A stretch of 13,741 nucleotides of DNA from Roseiarcus sp050015935 (GCA_050015935.1 JBEKAL010000077.1:1-13741); one strand, 5' to 3'. Positions 7,811 through 13,741 are shown, numbered from the stretch's first letter. Translations and numbers: made by a program. The notes: generated by a model not told the origin, from the letters alone.

Positions 7811-8713
7811 CTATTTGATGAACGAGCCGTCGCGCAAATCGGTCAGCGCCTGGCGGATTTCGGCTTGGGTGTTCATCACGATCGGGCCGTGCCAGGCGAT
7901 CGGCTCCTGCAAGGGACGGCCGGAGACCAGGAGGAACCGAATTCCTTCCTCGCCCGCCTGAACGCTCACTTCGTCGCCCGAATCGAACACGACGAGCGAG
8001 CGGTTTCCGACGGAATCGCGCACGATGACTTCTTCGCCGCCGGCCAAGGACTCGCGCAGCGCGCCGAAGGGGGCCGAGGCGCCTTCGAAGGCGCCCGAGC
8101 CCTCGAATATATAGGCGAAGGCCCGGCGGTGGGTCTCCACCGGCAGGGTCTTGCGCTTGCCCGCGGGCACGAAGACGTCGAGGTAGCGCGGGTCGGCGGC
8201 GACGCCGTCGACCGGGCCCGCCTTGCCCCAGAACTCGCCGCAGATCACTCGCACGCGCGCGCCGTCGTCGTCGACGATTTCGGGGATGGCGAGGCTCGGC
8301 ACATCCTGATAGCGCGGCGCCGTCATTTTCAGATTCGAGGGCAGGTTGGCCCAAAGCTGAAAACCGTGCATGCGGCCCAAATCGTCGCCCTTGGGCATTT
8401 CCTGGTGCAGGATCCCACGGCCCGCGGTCATCCATTGCACGTCGCCGGCGCCGAGCACGCCGTGATTGCCGAGGCTGTCGCCGTGCGCGACGGCGCCCGC
8501 GAGCACATAGGTGATCGTTTCGATGCCGCGATGGGGATGCCAGGGAAAGCCGGCGATGTAGTCGCTGGGCTCGTCGCTGCGGAAATCGTCCATCAGCAGG
8601 AACGGATCGAAATCGGACGTGTCGCCGAAGCCGAAAGCGCGCCGCAGCCTGACGCCGGCGCCCTCCAGGGTCGGGCGGGACCGGGTGACGCGTTTGACGG
8701 GTCGGATGGACAC
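7811..8713 (-). CDS. Pirin family protein (bicupin)
   Basis: The 300-residue product is a pirin: two cupin barrels with a metal site in the N-terminal one. The metal ligands are visible as H59 and H61 in HPHRGIET (59-66), and H103 and E105 in ILHQEMP (101-107). Some bacterial pirins are quercetin 2,3-dioxygenases, others bind and modulate metabolic enzymes; the role here cannot be decided. I chose the GTG at 8713: AAAGG (complement of 8722-8726) lies eight bases upstream, and the protein then begins with SIRPVKRV, as pirins commonly do. An in-frame ATG at 8785 would add 24 residues and has no ribosome-binding site. The gene converges on the glycosyltransferase gene with an 18-bp gap. Confidence 0.92.
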   Translation of the reverse strand: MSIRPVKRVTRSRPTLEGAGVRLRRAFGFGDTSDFDPFLLMDDFRSDEPSDYIAGFPWHPHRGIETITYVLAGAVAHGDSLGNHGVLGAGDVQWMTAGRGILHQEMPKGDDLGRMHGFQLWANLPSNLKMTAPRYQDVPSLAIPEIVDDDGARVRVICGEFWGKAGPVDGVAADPRYLDVFVPAGKRKTLPVETHRRAFAYIFEGSGAFEGASAPFGALRESLAGGEEVIVRDSVGNRSLVVFDSGDEVSVQAGEEGIRFLLVSGRPLQEPIAWHGPIVMNTQAEIRQALTDLRDGSFIK

Positions 8714-8715
8714 GA

Positions 8716-8727
8716 GAAAGGCCTTTC
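8716..8727 (-). promoter_or_regulatory. Palindrome containing the pirin ribosome-binding site
   Basis: GAAAGGCCTTTC is a perfect 12-bp palindrome whose minus-strand half supplies the AAAGG ribosome-binding site of the pirin gene. It could mark a regulator site or could be chance; a hairpin would have no loop, so RNA folding is unlikely. Confidence 0.3.
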
Positions 8728-8870
8728 GGACATTGCGAAGCGCCCGATTTGGGGATCGCGTGAGCCCAATTCCAGCGCGATCCATTGCATTTTTGCAAAT
8801 TCTAGTCGCGCGCTTCGCTTGTCTCGGCGCGCCCGCCCAGGATTTCCGTCGCCGCGGCGGCGCGCTTATC

Positions 8871-9788
8871 CTACAAACGCGTCAGTTCGATCGCGACCTG
8901 CGCGGCGAGAATGGCGTTGTTCTCGACCAGCGCCATATTGGCTTCGAGGCTGCGTCCGCCGGTCAATTCGACGATCCGAGCGAGCAGGAACGGGGTGACG
9001 TCCTTCTTGGCGATTCCTTGCGCCTTGGCTTCGGCCACCGCCTCGGCGACGCTCGCCTCGATTGTCGGCGCGTCGAGCGCCTTGTCCTCGGGGATCGGGT
9101 TGGCGATCAACAGGCCGCCGGGGCCGATTTCCCGCTGCAGGCGGACCATGCGCGCCAGATCGTGCAGGCCGTCGCAGCGGTGATCGAGCTTGACGCCGCT
9201 CGAGCGCGCGTAAAAGGCGGGGAATTCGTCGCAGCGAAAGCCGCAGATCGCCACGCCGTGGGATTCGAGATATTCGAGAGTCTTGTCGATATCGAGGATC
9301 GATTTCGGGCCGGCGCAGACGACGGCGACCTTGGTGCGCCCGAGCTCGACGAGATCGGCGGAAATGTCGAAGGTCTCTTCGGCGCCGCGATGCACGCCGC
9401 CGATTCCTCCGGTGGCGAAAATCTCGACGCCCGCGAGTTCGGCGATATACATCGTCGCCGCCACCGTGGTTCCGGCCGCGCCGTGGCGCGCGACCACCGC
9501 CGCCAGATCGCGCCTCGACGCCTTGACGACGCCTCCGCAGAGGCGGCTCAGCGACTCCAATTCGGCGCGGTCGAGCCCGACCTTGAAGCGGCCGTCGACG
9601 ACGGCGATCGTCGCCGGCGTCGCCCCTTGCGAGCGCACCGCTTTCTCCAGCATCAAGGCCGTCTCGAAATTCTGGGGATAGGGCATTCCGTGGGTGATGA
9701 TCGTCGATTCCAGGGCGACGATCGGCTGCTTGCCCGCGAGCGCTTTGGCGGCGTCCCCCGACAAATCCAACAACGCCTTCGCGGACAT
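8871..9788 (-). CDS. psuG: Pseudouridine-5'-phosphate glycosidase
   Basis: The 305-residue protein is PsuG (YeiN family), which reversibly splits pseudouridine 5'-phosphate into uracil and ribose 5-phosphate in the cytoplasm, breaking a C-C glycosidic bond in pseudouridine breakdown. Family segments are ALESTIITHGMPYPQN (25-40) with E27, VVDGRFKVGL (63-72), K89 in VVKASRRD, GGIGGVHRGAEETFDISADL (127-146) and GPKSILD (160-166) with the likely catalytic K162. Length is that of the family (about 305-312). The ATG has AAGG (complement of 9797-9800) eight bases upstream. The usual partner kinase PsuK is not in this window; the neighbours are pirin and a conserved hypothetical. Confidence 0.95.
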   Translation of the reverse strand: MSAKALLDLSGDAAKALAGKQPIVALESTIITHGMPYPQNFETALMLEKAVRSQGATPATIAVVDGRFKVGLDRAELESLSRLCGGVVKASRRDLAAVVARHGAAGTTVAATMYIAELAGVEIFATGGIGGVHRGAEETFDISADLVELGRTKVAVVCAGPKSILDIDKTLEYLESHGVAICGFRCDEFPAFYARSSGVKLDHRCDGLHDLARMVRLQREIGPGGLLIANPIPEDKALDAPTIEASVAEAVAEAKAQGIAKKDVTPFLLARIVELTGGRSLEANMALVENNAILAAQVAIELTRL

Positions 9789-9893
9789 GCCGCTCGCCTT
9801 CGTTTCTCACCGCGCCCGAGCGCTGGAAAGTCCGTCTTGATTACCAGCATTCGCCTGCGGCGATCAAACCTGCCGGGTTCAAATGCGCCCGCA

Positions 9894-9919
9894 GGGGGGA
9901 CGGGCGTTCGCCCGCCCCC
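9894..9919. promoter_or_regulatory. Strong GC hairpin between psuG and the divergent membrane-protein gene
   Basis: CGGGC (9901-9905) and GCCCG (9910-9914) form a perfect stem around a GTTC loop, and the G-run at 9894-9899 can pair across a small bulge with the C-run after 9914. It lies in the 198-bp gap between two divergent starts, about 70 bp upstream of the ATG at 9987, so it would sit in or near the leader of that gene. It could be a leader hairpin or an operator. No function can be assigned from sequence. Confidence 0.35.
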
Positions 9920-9986
9920 GCGCTTCAGGCCCTTTACGCGCCGCGCCGTTGCGCTAACGTGGGCCGGAAGACGCCAGAGGCGGACC

Positions 9987-10712
9987 ATGGACGAGCGAAA
10001 ATCCGATCACCTCAAGCCGGTCCCGTCGAGTTTGCAGGCGGCGATCCGGCGCGCGCGCGTCGAGAGCGCAGAGCAGAGCCAAGCGGTCGCCGACCTCAGG
10101 GAGGCGGAAATCGCGCGGCTCGAATTGCTGCTCGAGGCTATTCGCCCGGTTCTCGATCAGGCGCCGGAGGGTGTCGCGCTGTTCGATCCCGGCATCGCCT
10201 ATGGCGAGCGGCCGAGGCTGTTCCTCGACATGATCGGTTTCGTCGACCTGGGCCATGACCGGCGCACCTATCGCTTTTTCCAGGACACGCGCCATGGCCG
10301 CGTGCTGATCGCGGAAAGCGTCTTGATCGAGCGGATCGTCGCCGCGATGACCAATTACATCGCGCGCCGACTGGTCGAGCGCGAACAGGCGCTCGCCTCG
10401 GACTGGCGCAGCGGAGCGGCGTCCTCGAACGGCGCCAAGCCCAACGCCCACGCGTTGCAATCGGCGGGCGCGGCGCGCGCCGGGGCCGCGTCGAAGCCGC
10501 CCGCTGACGGCGCCGCGCGGCCCGCCGCCGCGACGGGCTTGCCGTTCCAGCGCCGCAGATGGCTGGTCGTGGCCGGCGATCTCTTCAGCTTCCTGCTGAT
10601 GACGCTCGGCTCGATCGCGTTGATCGGCTTGGTTTGCCTCGGCGCCTACGCCGCGTGGAACGCCTGGGGGCGCGCGCTGTGGACGGTCTGGTTCGGACCG
10701 CCGCCGATCTAA
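9987..10712 (+). CDS. Conserved hypothetical protein with a C-terminal membrane anchor
   Basis: I recognise this 241-residue protein only as a type seen in Rhizobiales, without a known function. Its N-terminal domain (about 35-135) is well structured: a helix (LELLLEAIRPVLDQ, 45-58), then FDPGIAYGERPRLFLDMIGF (66-85), TYRFFQDTRHGRVLIAES (94-111) and NYIARRLVEREQAL (123-136). A low-complexity Ala/Gly/Pro/Ser linker (about 141-184) joins it to one hydrophobic segment (about 193-222) near the end, so it is probably a tail-anchored inner-membrane protein with the domain in the cytoplasm. The ATG has AGAGG (9976-9980) six bases upstream. Its TAA overlaps the stop of the convergent phosphoesterase gene. 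Confidence 0.85.
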   Translation: MDERKSDHLKPVPSSLQAAIRRARVESAEQSQAVADLREAEIARLELLLEAIRPVLDQAPEGVALFDPGIAYGERPRLFLDMIGFVDLGHDRRTYRFFQDTRHGRVLIAESVLIERIVAAMTNYIARRLVEREQALASDWRSGAASSNGAKPNAHALQSAGAARAGAASKPPADGAARPAAATGLPFQRRRWLVVAGDLFSFLLMTLGSIALIGLVCLGAYAAWNAWGRALWTVWFGPPPI

Positions 10713-11623
10713 ATCGCCGGCGCCTCGCGCTCGCCGATCTCGGCGCGTCCCGGCAGCATGCCGCGCGCGCGAACGCCGACGCGCCAGAATTCGTCGGCGC
10801 GCTCCAGGCGGATCAAGTGATAAGAGGCGCGTTGGCCGAGGTCCGGCGACACGGCGACGGCGGATGGGACGCCGAGAATGGGGATGCGTCCGCCTTCGAC
10901 GCGCGAGGCGGAGGACGGGAGATGACGAACCGCGCGCCTGTGCGTATGGCCGTGCAGCATCGCTTCAGCGCCGAAACGGCCGACGATCGTCTCCAGAGCG
11001 CGCGCGTCGGTCAGGCCGCGCAGCGGCGAATCGCCGCGCGAGAGCGGGGGATGGTGGATCAGGATGACGCGCGCCAGCCCGCGCGCGCCGGTCTCCTGAA
11101 GGAGATCGCCGAGCGCGACGATCTGCCGCGCGCCCAGTCGGCCGGTCGCCAGCAGCGGCGCCGTCGGCGCGCCCGAGTTGAGACCGATCAGCGCGACGTC
11201 GCCGCGCACGCGCAGGAAAGGAAACCGATCATGACCGTCGGTGCCCATGTCGCTCGATGTCCACGGCGCGAAAGTCTCGGCGAGAGGTTCCATCGCGTCG
11301 CGCACGTAGGCGTCGTGATTGCCCGGCGTGAAACTGACGTCGGCGGGCTCGCCCAAGGCGGCCATCCACCCCGCGGCCCGGCGGAATTCGGCCGCTAGCC
11401 CGATATTGGCGACGTCGCCGGTCATCGCGACATGGTCGGGCGACTGCGCGCGCAGGTCGGCCACGAGGCGCGCCAGCATCGCCATGTCGTTGAGGCGCTC
11501 GCGCGCGCGCTTCCAATTGAGGTAGCCCATGACGCGCTTGAGCCGCATCTCGCGAAAGGCCGGCCAAGGCGCCGGCCCGAGATGGACGTCGGAGAGATGC
11601 GCGATGGTGAAGCTCGTGGACAA
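10709..11623 (-). CDS. Calcineurin-like metallophosphoesterase
   Basis: The 304-residue protein has the full two-metal phosphoesterase motif set: D12 and H14 in LSDVHLG (10-16), MTGDV (67-71) with D70, GNHD (101-104), IHHPPLS (189-195) and GHTH (225-228). This is the Icc/CpdA-like branch that includes cyclic-nucleotide phosphodiesterases and UDP-diacylglucosamine hydrolase relatives; the substrate is open. The only possible start in this frame is the TTG at 11623, with a weak GGGA upstream; the frame has no ATG or GTG before the next stop upstream. Translation may therefore be modest. The TAG overlaps the TAA of the convergent membrane-protein gene (10709-10712), leaving no room for a terminator between them. 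Confidence 0.92.
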   Translation of the reverse strand: MSTSFTIAHLSDVHLGPAPWPAFREMRLKRVMGYLNWKRARERLNDMAMLARLVADLRAQSPDHVAMTGDVANIGLAAEFRRAAGWMAALGEPADVSFTPGNHDAYVRDAMEPLAETFAPWTSSDMGTDGHDRFPFLRVRGDVALIGLNSGAPTAPLLATGRLGARQIVALGDLLQETGARGLARVILIHHPPLSRGDSPLRGLTDARALETIVGRFGAEAMLHGHTHRRAVRHLPSSASRVEGGRIPILGVPSAVAVSPDLGQRASYHLIRLERADEFWRVGVRARGMLPGRAEIGEREAPAI

Positions 11624-11965
11624 GTCGATTCCCGGGTGGACCTTGCGCTCGCCTCGGACTGACGCTCGCGCTCGAGCGCGCTCGAGCCGGACGCGGCCAA
11701 GCCATCGGGAATGGCCGAGACGAAGAGACCCTTAGGGAGGCCAATCCGCCTAAGCAAGGCCAAAGCCGACTCTTCCCTTCGCGAACGCCCGACGGCGCGG
11801 CGCTTCTGCGATCGACGCCGCGCGCGCGACGCCCGCGCGTCTCGACGCGATTTTCGGCCTCGCGCCGATCTCGGCGCTCCGGCGAGCGCTTCGCGCGCTC
11901 TTCCGCGCGCGGGCGCCCCCATGCTAAAGCGCGCCTCGCCTTTTCTCGATTCCTTTGAGCCTCTC
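11624..11965. other. Divergent 342-bp gap with an 18-bp palindrome
   Basis: This gap separates the starts of the minus-strand phosphoesterase and the plus-strand acetyltransferase, so promoters for both are expected here. The clear structure is a perfect 18-bp palindrome, GCTCGAGCGCGCTCGAGC (11670-11687), about 47 bp upstream of the phosphoesterase start. Several frames stay open through the gap on both strands, but they are Arg/Ala/Ser-rich and lack credible starts. The acetyltransferase frame itself is open back to 11711, yet that extension shows no family match. Confidence 0.5.
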
Positions 11966-12463
11966 ATGACCGAACTGTCGCTCGTGCTCGAACCGGAGAC
12001 GCCCGCCGACGGCGAATCGATTCTGCGTCTCAACGAGCGTGTGTTCGGGCCGGGCCGTTTCGCGCGCACCGCCTATCGCATTCGCGAAAGGACGCCGGCC
12101 GATTTGTCGCTGAGTTTCGTCGCGCGCGTCGGCACGCTGCTGGTCGGCGCCAACGCGATGACGCCGATTCTGATCGGCTCGACGCCGGCGCTGCTGCTGG
12201 GGCCGCTGATCGTCGAGCCGGTGTTTCGCAGCCAGGGCATCGGCGAGGCGCTGGTGACGCGTTCGCTCGAAGCGGCCAAGGCCGCCGGGGCGAAATTGAC
12301 GATTCTCGTCGGCGACGAGCCCTATTACGCGCGCCTGAGCTTCAAGCGCGCGCCTCCCGGGCGAATCGTCCTGCCCGGCCCGGTCGATCCGGAGCGCGTG
12401 CTCTATTGCGAATTGCAGCCGGGCGCCTTCGCAGGGGTGAGCGGCAAGGTGCGTGGCGCGTGA
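11966..12463 (+). CDS. GNAT family N-acetyltransferase (YhbS-like)
   Basis: The 165-residue protein has a GNAT fold. Motif A, which grips acetyl-CoA, is LGPLIVEPVFRSQGIGEALV (78-97) with R88-x-x-G91-x-G93. ILVGDEPYYARLSFKRA (113-129) is the beta5/alpha4 segment typical of the YhbS-like branch. The acceptor (protein, small amine or other) cannot be told. I chose ATG 11966 because the family match starts at once (MTELSLVLEPETPADGESI); in-frame ATGs at 11711 and 11921 would add low-complexity Arg/Ala sequence. No start has a strong ribosome-binding site. It is the last normal-GC gene before the repeat region. Confidence 0.9.
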   Translation: MTELSLVLEPETPADGESILRLNERVFGPGRFARTAYRIRERTPADLSLSFVARVGTLLVGANAMTPILIGSTPALLLGPLIVEPVFRSQGIGEALVTRSLEAAKAAGAKLTILVGDEPYYARLSFKRAPPGRIVLPGPVDPERVLYCELQPGAFAGVSGKVRGA

Positions 12464-12466
12464 GGG

Positions 12467-12506
12467 GATAGAGCATACTGACTTTCGGTGGAGGTCTGGC
12501 TCTATC
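12467..12506. repeat. 8-bp perfect inverted repeat with an interlocking second pair
   Basis: GATAGAGC (12467-12474) and GCTCTATC (12499-12506) are perfect inverted arms separated by 24 bp, starting four bases after the acetyltransferase stop. A second pair, CTTTCG (12482-12487) and CGAAAG (12506-12511), interlocks with the first, so two alternative hairpins are possible. It could be a transcript-end structure or a remnant of an inserted element. Confidence 0.45.
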
Positions 12507-12561
12507 GAAAGGCGATGCGGGCTAGCCGACCGAGGCCGGCGCCATTTTTGGGCGACATGGT

Positions 12562-12672
12562 TTGTTTTCAAGCGCTTGCGTGACGATTTTCCGCCGCCTC
12601 GCCGCGCGGCGCGGGGCTCGCGCGCGAACGGAGGCCAGCCTATTAAGAGGTTGAGTAAGCTGCTACCGTAAT
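12562..12672. repeat. Direct repeat copy 1 (conserved ends, unique middle)
   Basis: The left block (12562-12603) matches the left block of copy 2 at 38 of 42 bases, and the right block (12640-12672) matches at 30 of 33. The middle 36 bases (12604-12639) are GC-rich and unrelated to the middle of copy 2. The left block contains the palindrome CAAGCGCTTG (12569-12578). This looks like a member of an interspersed intergenic repeat family. Confidence 0.75.
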
Positions 12673-12677
12673 CTGGA

Positions 12678-12783
12678 TTGTTTTCAAGGACTTGCGTGAC
12701 GCTTTTCCGCCGCCTTGCCGGGCGGGTTCCGCTGGCAAGCAGACGTCGGGCTATTAAGGGGTTAAGTAAGCTGCGACCGTAAT
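12678..12783. repeat. Direct repeat copy 2 (conserved ends, unique middle)
   Basis: The left block is 12678-12719 and the right block 12751-12783, in the same orientation as copy 1, with a five-base spacer between copies. The middle (12720-12750) is 31 bases and differs from copy 1. The equivalent of copy 1's palindrome is imperfect here (CAAGGACTTG). Confidence 0.75.
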
Positions 12784-12799
12784 TGCGAATCTTCCTGTT

Positions 12800-12817
12800 G
12801 CACAATGACGCTTGTGC
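12800..12817 (-). terminator. Hairpin downstream of the DUF6602 gene
   Basis: GCACAA (12800-12805) and TTGTGC (12812-12817) form a perfect 6-bp stem with a 6-base loop, 29 bp past the minus-strand DUF6602 stop. There is no T-run on the minus strand after it, so it is only a candidate terminator. Confidence 0.3.
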
Positions 12818-12846
12818 GACCTGTGTATGCAGGCTCATTAGAAGAG

Positions 12847-13626
12847 CTACCGTCTGTTTGCCTTTGCCCCCGCGCGGGGGTCGCCATTCGGGCCGAATTT
12901 AACACCCTGAAAATGGTTTGCTGCGAGATAGTGGGTGAGGTCCGGCCATTGTCCTTGTGCGTTGGAGACAGCGTGCGTAAGCAACATAAAGAGCCAAAGC
13001 AAGTTGCCTGACTCAGAATTCCAATATTGATATTTCGCGTTTGGGTAAAAACGACGATTATCATCATTTACAACACTTACCGCGTCATAATCAAAGACAA
13101 CGGAATTCATCCCAAGAACAAATACACCCTCCAAACCACCACTTTGAAGCAGAAAGCGCTGATTACCGGTTGGTGGAAGTGGACTAGTGTTGATCCCATT
13201 CTTCGCGTCGATATCCGTCAACCACTCAAGTATTGTTTTCGAATCTGACGGACCTTTATAGGCAACGACAACGCTAACAATACCCTGGCTTGGCGTCGAC
13301 GAAAGCATATGCCTTGTCAAATGCCGTTGCAGTTTCTTTATCGCAATCGAAGTGTTTACCGCCTTCTCCAGCCCAGCTTTCGTGAGGCTTGATTTAACCT
13401 CTATCGTCGCAATTACTGATTCAGCGAGGAAGGCGTTAAGCCCGCCTCCCAAATCGATTGTGGGAAATTCGCTCTTGTACAGGACGATATCGATTTGGTT
13501 TCGCGGGTCTCCGGCGCGCGAATTCGAGTCAATGATTTCCCCAGTACCTACAGCCGCACGCGTGCCTATATGGCCGATAAGGAATTCGCGAATGAATGCT
13601 TCTCTTGGCGCACCTTTGTGGCCTGC
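12847..13626 (-). pseudogene. DUF6602-domain protein, 5'-truncated
   Basis: The frame is open from 13626 to the TAG at 12847 (259 residues) and is closed upstream by a TAG at 13627-13629. From its first residues it matches, from memory, the DUF6602 pattern: HKGAPREAFIREFL (3-16), VGTGEIID (26-33), NQIDIVLY (43-50), GGGLNAFLAESVIATIEVKS (60-79) and a C-terminal part ending near 259. D46 and E76-V-K78 look like the core of a PD-(D/E)XK nuclease-type site; that is my inference. No ATG, GTG or TTG occurs in frame until TTG 13452 (residue 59), which would give a 201-residue protein lacking D46 and has no ribosome-binding site. The gene probably lost its start and roughly the first 20-50 codons. 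Composition is far more AT-rich than its neighbours, suggesting transfer. DUF6602 function is unknown. Confidence 0.7.
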
Positions 13627-13643
13627 CTATCCGGTTAATGCAG

Positions 13644-13665
13644 ACACCCGCTACATGTAGGGTGT
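13644..13665. repeat. Inverted repeat at the DUF6602 break
   Basis: ACACCC (13644-13649) and GGGTGT (13660-13665) are inverted arms around a 10-base centre, and CTACATGTAG (13651-13660) is itself a perfect palindrome. It lies just upstream of the point where DUF6602 coding similarity stops. It may be part of a mobile-element end or a hairpin. Confidence 0.4.
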
Positions 13666-13741
13666 GTCCATGCGCCGGAATAAAGGTCGGCATAAGTCGG
13701 CGCCTCAACCCCGCCCGCGATGCCGAGCAGCGAGCGGAAGG
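13663..13741. mobile_element. Possible end of an insertion sequence (cut by the window edge)
   Basis: GC content rises again here. The segment starting TGTGTCC at 13663 contains a 12-bp-period direct repeat, CGGAATAA (13676-13683) and CGGCATAA (13688-13695), enclosed by a perfect inverted pair GCGCCG (13672-13677) and CGGCGC (13698-13703). Repeated short motifs behind a TGT end recall IS21-family termini, but no transposase is visible and the other end is outside the window. A minus-strand frame from the edge (about 34 codons, ending near 13637) has coding-like third positions but no family I recognise. The assignment is tentative. Confidence 0.25.

Larger units (their letters stand above)
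12464..12846. other. Gene-free 383-bp stretch carrying repeats
   Basis: No convincing gene lies here. From left to right it holds an 8-bp inverted repeat (12467-12506), a GC-rich patch followed by a run of five T (12545-12549) that could end the acetyltransferase message, two direct copies of a ~110-bp element (12562-12783) and a 6-bp-stem hairpin (12800-12817). The minus-strand frame crossing the repeats gives a repeated peptide around GSSLLNLLIG, but it overlaps the acetyltransferase gene and follows repeat structure rather than protein constraint. Confidence 0.55.

Noticed and set aside
8619..10712. Plus-strand open frame of 697 codons joining antisense of pirin and psuG to the membrane-protein gene
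   Set aside because: Only the last 241 codons (from ATG 9987) are real; the upstream part is antisense to psuG and the pirin gene and lacks family signal.
11422..12069. Minus-strand open frame across the 342-bp divergent gap, including a GLPKGLFVSAIPDGL stretch
   Set aside because: It looks slightly protein-like around 11700-11760, but has no credible start and overlaps both the phosphoesterase and the acetyltransferase genes.
12562..12783. CRISPR array
   Set aside because: Only two copies, conserved blocks of 42 and 33 bp with imperfect identity, and no regular 25-50 bp repeat/spacer pattern or cas genes.
11924..12838. Minus-strand open frame of 304 codons through the repeats, with a repeated GSSLLN-type peptide
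   Set aside because: It overlaps the acetyltransferase gene in antisense; the repeated peptide simply reflects the two DNA repeat copies.
12805..13660. Small plus-strand open frames (12805-13011, 13027-13248, 13352-13660)
   Set aside because: All are antisense to the DUF6602 frame and show no start signals or family match.

Overview
The window is GC-rich, densely coding alphaproteobacterial chromosome. The best guess is Hyphomicrobiales (Rhizobiales), possibly near the Methylocystaceae or Beijerinckiaceae. This rests on very high GC at third codon positions, Ala/Arg-rich proteins and recognisable Rhizobiales-type versions of several genes; no rRNA or marker gene is present to settle it. About the first 12.46 kb looks like ordinary core or soft-core chromosome. 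The last ~1.2 kb is different: repeat-bearing, AT-richer and carrying a broken accessory gene.

Layout, left to right. Bases 1-241 hold no convincing gene. A dihydroorotase-type amidohydrolase (pyrC, minus) diverges from a folate-binding YgfZ-type Fe-S maintenance protein (plus). Next comes a two-gene plus-strand unit of an SPFH/stomatin protein (QmcA type) and its NfeD-family membrane partner, then an M19 dipeptidase (plus). A minus-strand alpha/beta hydrolase converges on the dipeptidase and diverges from a GT4 glycosyltransferase. The glycosyltransferase converges on a pirin gene (minus). PsuG, a pseudouridine-5'-phosphate glycosidase (minus), follows. It diverges from a membrane-anchored conserved hypothetical (plus), whose stop codon overlaps the stop of a convergent metallophosphoesterase (minus, TTG start). 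The phosphoesterase diverges across a 342-bp gap from a YhbS-like GNAT acetyltransferase (plus).

After the acetyltransferase the sequence changes. A 383-bp gene-free stretch has an 8-bp inverted repeat and two direct copies of a ~110-bp element with conserved ends and unrelated middles. Beyond it is a minus-strand DUF6602-family gene in much lower-GC DNA. Its open frame continues about 58 codons upstream of its first usable start codon and ends abruptly at a TAG, so the gene looks 5'-truncated. The last ~80 bp at the right edge have short direct and inverted repeats suggesting the end of a mobile element, possibly what broke the gene.

Apart from qmcA-nfeD, there is little sign of genes working together: most neighbours face opposite ways and serve unrelated housekeeping roles (pyrimidine metabolism, Fe-S repair, membrane quality control, dipeptide hydrolysis, nucleoside salvage). 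I found no CRISPR array, tRNA, rRNA or intact mobile element. The accessory right end, with a PD-(D/E)XK-like DUF6602 remnant, is the most interesting part, but I cannot show a complete new system in this window.
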